Source: Lepidostoma basale (taxonomy: Eukaryota; Arthropoda; Insecta; Trichoptera; Lepidostomatidae). From it: a DNA stretch of 64,000 nt. Where the stretch lies: contig JAHDVF020000507.1 of the NCBI GenBank assembly GCA_022606425.2, positions 372,001 to 436,000 of the forward strand, written 5' to 3'. Below the pieces are notes generated by a model. The model made no database searches. It saw nothing but the letters and a program-made list of their open reading frames with translations, and was not told the DNA's origin. Below, one piece after another: positions 60,055 through 64,000 of this stretch. Numbering within the stretch: the stretch's first letter is position 1; every line of letters begins with the position of its first letter. Both the position numbers and the translations under genes were made by a program.

Positions 60055-60815
60055 ATCAAATAAGTTTATTTTCACAAAAGATATTAGAGAACAGGTAAAA
60101 CATAAAAAATATATAATACCAGGAACGCATGATAGATGGTTCGACATTAGGAATACATAATACTCTTTAAAGTTAAGAGTATTTGTCTTCTGAACGTACT
60201 TTCATGAATACGAAAGACGTCGATCTCCGAAGCGATCATGTTCAGCAGTTTAATTGCTCTCCCCACCGGCAACACCAGAGATAGGTTGGTTCTGTATGCT
60301 GGAATATAAAACAGTCTGTGCTGACGCTGTCGAAGATAACCATCTGGAACGTAAAGATAGATAGCCTCCAAGATAACGGAGTTCTCAAAGAATCCCCTGA
60401 TAAGTCTGAAGAAATGGATAAGTGCACCCATCTCTTCTTATCTGCAAACTATTGGTCTCAAGCATGCCCAAGAGGAATGCAGTGGGATAAAGCCACGGAT
60501 AGTTACCAAACTCCCTCATGTAGAGATATCTCAGAAATCTTTTCTGAACCCTCTCTAACATGAGCGAGTATCTCGCCTCGTGGGGACTTCATATCACCGA
60601 ACCACACTCGAGCCGGCTCCGGACCAATGAGTTATACAAAATTCGCAAAACATAGGGATTCCTGAAAACTCTTCCAGTTCGGAGGATAAATCCCAACATT
60701 TTCAGTGCAAATCCATATATTCTCTCGATGGGAGCATGGAAATGGATACTGTTCTGGCTGATCTGGCTAGGTTCGGCGAATCGGACTGCTGCTGATCGAG
60801 GAGCTTGAATGAAAA
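60055..60815 (-). mobile_element. LINE-F C-terminus and tail
   Basis: Minus frame 60431-60147: [80 protein letters not shown]. Upstream GFALKMLGFILRTGRVFRNP and YNSLVRSRLECGSVI. Longest LINE-F remnant in minus orientation. One stop and several frameshifts. Confidence 0.8.
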
Positions 60816-61095
60816 TCATCAAGGAGACTAAACTCTTAGTAAGTAAGCATTATATGGCTTGTATATAGTCGATAATGTAAAGATGGTTCCCTGTGTGCAA
60901 AGACAGGTAGAGTCACTGTTATTGTACACCAGACAACACATAAACTCTATGCCGTGTTACATATTTTATTGGTTCCTGACTCGGCATTGTTTTTTTTACA
61001 CCCCCTCCATCCCCGACCCCACCGCCCGAGTTCAACTTAACTCGTGACGTAGACAGCTGGCGAAATATAGCGCAGAAGCGTACTCAGGGTCATAT
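60815..61095. other. Unassigned
   Basis: ACACCCCCTCCATCCCCGAC, CCCACCGCCCGAGTTC is an unusual C-rich patch. Nothing else seen. Confidence 0.35.
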
Positions 61096-61700
61096 TTACC
61101 ATAATAAACTAACTAAACATCACACCGTCTCGCCGAAGGGGTAGGCAGAAATAATGGACTGCCACACTTTTCTTTTCGGACATATTTCTCTCGCTTCCTC
61201 AACATTCATACATCGTGTCATGCACGCGCGTCGATTTCTCTGACTCCTCACATGGCCGACATTCAATATTTGATTTATTTGATCGTGCCACGTTTTCCTC
61301 GGTCTTCCTATATTTATATTTCTGGTTCCATGTACATTGTTAACATATACATTTTTTACCATTCTTTCTTCATTCATTCTTTCCATATGTCCAAACCATG
61401 TAAGAGATCTCATTTCTACTGCATTCATTCTACTTTCATCCTTCTTTTGCCAGTTCCATGCTTTGTTTCCATACATAAGGGTCGGTAGGAGAACACCATT
61501 GTGCACTGCCATTATAGCTTTTTTGGGTTGGTTTTTGTTTGCGATGACAACTTTAAGTGCACCATTCACTTTGTTCCCTGCCCCAACCCTTCTTTCATTA
61601 CCCCTCTCCACTCGCCCATCTCTTGTAAACATACTACCTAAATACACGAACTCATCTACTCGCTCCAAATTTTCCCCATTCAAACTAATGTTGCTGATTC
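61095..61700 (-). mobile_element. LINE-A copy, 187-codon frame with internal deletion
   Basis: Minus: MNGENLERVDEFVYLGSMFT, VGAGNKVNGALKVVIANKNQ, AVHNGVLLPTLMYGNKAWNW, EMRSL directly joined to [58 protein letters not shown]. The RRMCGYSVYDRV..KGSLR block is cleanly deleted in frame. Longest uninterrupted LINE-A frame here. Confidence 0.85.
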
Positions 61701-62100
61701 ATCATCAGATCATACCTACTATTAACCAGGACTATATTATTATATACTATTTACCATAATAATAATCATATTTTTGCTATTTCTTATATCCACCATCATT
61801 GCATTTAAATATTTTACATTTTCAATATAACATAAGTTGCAATTCTAACAAAATACGCAATTAGAGAGAAGTAGCTCGCTATAAAAGTAAATAATTGTAA
61901 GTATGGAAAAAACATAAACTAAAATGTCAACGAATGTTTCTTCGTTACATCCGAGATCTCGTTATTTCAGTGACCGTAATAACCGAGTTCGATTGTAATA
62001 GCTATACCCTTTACAATGATTTGGCTCGCGCTGTAATGATGTAAAGAGCGATTCAACAAATAATAATAATAAATAATAATAAATAATGACAATAATACAT
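61700..62100. other. AT-rich DNA with SINE-T 3' body
   Basis: 61985-62065: AATAGCTATACCCTTTACAA, TGATTTGGCTCGCGCTGTAA, TGATGTAAAGAGCGATTCAA, (AAT)n. The head is absent. Confidence 0.5.
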
Positions 62101-62285
62101 AGAAAAACACGATCAAATCATTCAAAATTTCAATGATGCCACGTGAGGAGTCTGAGAAATCTACGTGCTTGGATGACATGATATAGGAATATTGAGGAAG
62201 CGAGATAAGTACGTCAGCAAAGAACAGTGTGGCAGTCCGTTTTTTCTGCCTACCCATTCGGAAGACTACACGATGATTTGTTTAA
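62100..62285 (+). mobile_element. LINE-A 3' end
   Basis: CACGATCAAATCATTCAAAA, TGCCACGTGAGGAGTCTGAG, GTGTGGCAGTCCGTTTTTTC. Confidence 0.6.
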
Positions 62286-62309
62286 ATAAATATAAAATAA
62301 AATATTCTT

Positions 62310-62665
62310 CTTCTTCTTTCTTATTGTAAACCTATGTGGTCTGTTCTCCAGAGTGTTGCTCCTCCCAGCTGTTCTTTCATCTTTTAGGAGTTGTTCCACG
62401 AGGACAAGTCCCATGAGGTTGATTATGCAATGCAATATAGGGGAGTCTGGTGGTGTCCATTCTTTGAACATGACCGTACCAGTCCCTTTTTCGCTGTCTG
62501 CTCCATCTTATAATATCCTCAACCTCATATATCTCTCTTATTCTGGTGTTCCTCACGCGATCCCTCAGTGTCTTGCCTGCTATCGTCCTTAGTGTCTTCA
62601 TTTCGGAAGTCCTCAAAACTTGTTTGGTACTTGTTCGTGGTTTGTGGTAAAATAAATTCAAAATG
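62310..62665 (-). mobile_element. LINE-E-related C-terminus
   Basis: Minus: RTSTKQVLRTSEMKTLRTIA, GKTLRDRVRNTRIREIYEVE, DIIRWSRQRKRDWYGHVQRM, DTTRLP. (GAA)n on minus at 62310. Same block as 36960-37130. Confidence 0.75.
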
Positions 62666-62669
62666 AAAG

Positions 62670-63000
62670 AAAAGTTTTATAAATTGCAGGTCGATGTTCG
62701 TATTTTAAATATTCACAAGAAAGGGATAACAATATCATTTAAATAAAAGGTTTATAAATTGAATATCTAAAGGCGGCCCTGTTTCAAGAGGATAAAGCTA
62801 TGGTTCCCAAAGTGGGCCCACCGGATTCCAAAGAAGTACTGGAAGGATCTAGAAGGACGATTGTGGCTCTGGAAGAAGTAGAGGGACCAAAAGAAGCAAA
62901 AAGGGGCGTCATTTGTGCTAATATTTTTTTACATATAATTTAGAATATGTTCTAAAACGCCTTTCTGAGGTGTACTTAAATATCAAATTTTTTATACCAA
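62670..63000. other. No recognisable feature
   Basis: GGAAGGATCTAGAAGGACGA and TCTGGAAGAAGTAGAGGGAC, purine-rich, are not assigned. Confidence 0.35.
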
Positions 63001-63009
63001 AATCATCGA

Positions 63010-63605
63010 TAACTCACATTAAAAAAACTGTCTAATTTTTGGTAAACTGAGACGTTCACTAAATTTTTTAAAACCTTTATTACAAGCTGTACAGAAGTAC
63101 CAAATTTGTAACGTGAAAAAATTGACAATAATCTCCCTTCTTCTTTCCCTTTGCCATTTCTCATCATCTGGGGTCGGCCCTCCTCGTATAAAAACGCCAA
63201 ACTTTCCTATTTCCACTGTCGTGTTCTCGCGTTGGAGCTCCTTTTCCATGTTGGCCCACCATGTTGCCATTGGGCGACCTCTTCTTCTTGGTTTTGTGGG
63301 AATGCTGAGGGTTTTTTGGACAATGTGCTCGCTGTCTCTTCGCATCACATGACCGTACCACCGGAGTCGAGATTCTCTTAATTTTTCCGTTATTGGGGCA
63401 ACCTTTAAGCTACGCCTCACGTATTCGTTTCTTACTGGTCCAGCCTTGTGACGCCTCCAGTCCACATTAACATTTTCATCTCGACAGCGTGGACTCGACT
63501 TTCGTGGACATTTTTGTTGGTTCAGCACTCTGCTCCATATAGCATGGCGGGCCTCACTGCAGTCTTGTAAACTCTGCCCTTAATCCTGATTGGAATAATC
63601 TCCCC
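63010..63605 (-). mobile_element. LINE-I (RTE/CR1-like) C-terminus
   Basis: Minus: QGRVYKTAVRPAMLYGAEC-like residues at 63600-63530, then EYVRRSLKVAPITEKLRESR, LRWYGHVMRRDSEHIVQKTL, TKPRRRGRPMATWWANMEKE, PDDEKWQRERRRE. The LRWYGHVMRRD..GRP..W block is a common arthropod LINE C-terminus. 169-codon frame. Confidence 0.8.
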
Positions 63606-63609
63606 GTTA

Positions 63610-64000
63610 AAACTAAATAATATATTGTATATAGAATACTACCAGAAACGCATGAGAGATGGTTCGACATTAGTAAGATAAGATACTCTCAAAAATAGTA
63701 TTTGCCTCCTGAACGTACTTTCACTAATATGAAAGACGTCGATCTCCGAGGAGACCGCGTTCAGCAGATTAATTGCTATTCCCACCGGTGGTCACCAGAG
63801 CCAGGTTAGTTCAAATAAAATCAAATCAAGTACGTTGATTTCATCAACAGACATCACAAAATCAAAGTTTTAGGCATCTATTGAGAACAGGTAAAAAAGT
63901 TTACTAGCAGAAACGCATGAGAGATGGTTTCAAATTAGGAAGACAAGATACTCTCCAAAATGAAGAGTATTAGAGCACATAGCCCGGAGAGATCAGGGAA
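63610..64000 (-). mobile_element. Two LINE-F 3' ends in tandem, second cut by window end
   Basis: 63610-63810: ACCAGAAACGCATGAGAGAT, CTGAACGTACTTTCACTAAT, GTCGATCTCCGAGGAGACCG. 63815-64000 repeats from AAATAAAATCAAATCAAGTA to GAGAGATGGTTTCAAATTAG. Confidence 0.7.

Overview
This is a eukaryotic window, AT-rich and repeat-saturated, with one intact protein-coding gene. The organism is almost certainly an insect. The mix of RTE/CR1/Jockey-type LINE remnants, mariner, piggyBac-like and hAT-like MITEs and tRNA-derived SINEs would fit Lepidoptera, but I cannot prove the order from sequence alone. There are no bacterial-style operons, rRNAs or intact tRNA genes.

The gene: a complete cathepsin B-type cysteine protease lies on the minus strand in six coding exons between 45152 and 36309. 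All five introns have GT..AG borders and compatible phases, and the spliced product is 340 residues. It has a signal peptide, C1-type propeptide, catalytic Gln/Cys/His/Asn and the His-His occluding loop of true cathepsin B. A poly(A) signal lies about 120 bases after the stop, and an acceptor-like site 20 bases before the ATG suggests a further untranslated 5' exon. Its introns hold a 16-bp minisatellite next to a splice donor, a 59-bp tandem array, several inverted-repeat elements, and LINE fragments including a YADD reverse-transcriptase piece.

The rest (about 1-36 kb and 46-64 kb) is a graveyard of transposable elements. The labels used here are my own. LINE-A is the commonest: reverse-transcriptase C-terminus, stop after ...AYPFGETV, then a (GTTA)n tail. 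LINE-B is RTE-like with a GAA tail. LINE-C, D, E, G and I are further reverse-transcriptase C-termini. LINE-F is Jockey/CR1-like with a (TTTGA)n tail. LINE-H is CR1-like. SINE-S is a ~650-bp non-autonomous element that shares the last ~60 bp and tail of LINE-A. SINE-T is tRNA-derived. Repeat K is an unclassified short interspersed repeat. Many copies are nested, and several have target-site duplications (TSDs) that I could delimit exactly: 31 bp at 26154/26302, 14 bp at 10748/11250, 13 bp at 8761/9195, 12 bp at 45188/46008, 11 bp at 43839/44166, 11 bp at 32981/33159, 10 bp at 16602/17266, and 8 bp for three hAT-like MITEs.

The most interesting signal is a recurrent RNA-like motif in several inverted-repeat families: CUGAUGA-like box, one base, a short stem-loop, GAAA, a tiny palindromic stem, then UC/UU. 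This is the layout of minimal hammerhead ribozymes of the kind known from Penelope-like retroelements. The clearest copy (6388-6433) also has a 9-bp stem I. The carriers have long inverted arms, a one-sided tail and 11-12-bp TSDs, which also fits Penelope-like LTR dimers. I offer this as a hypothesis, with tests.

Small GC-rich islands (about 9500-9760 and 22870-23040) and one orphan exon-like block (5466-5546) are the main non-repeat loose ends.
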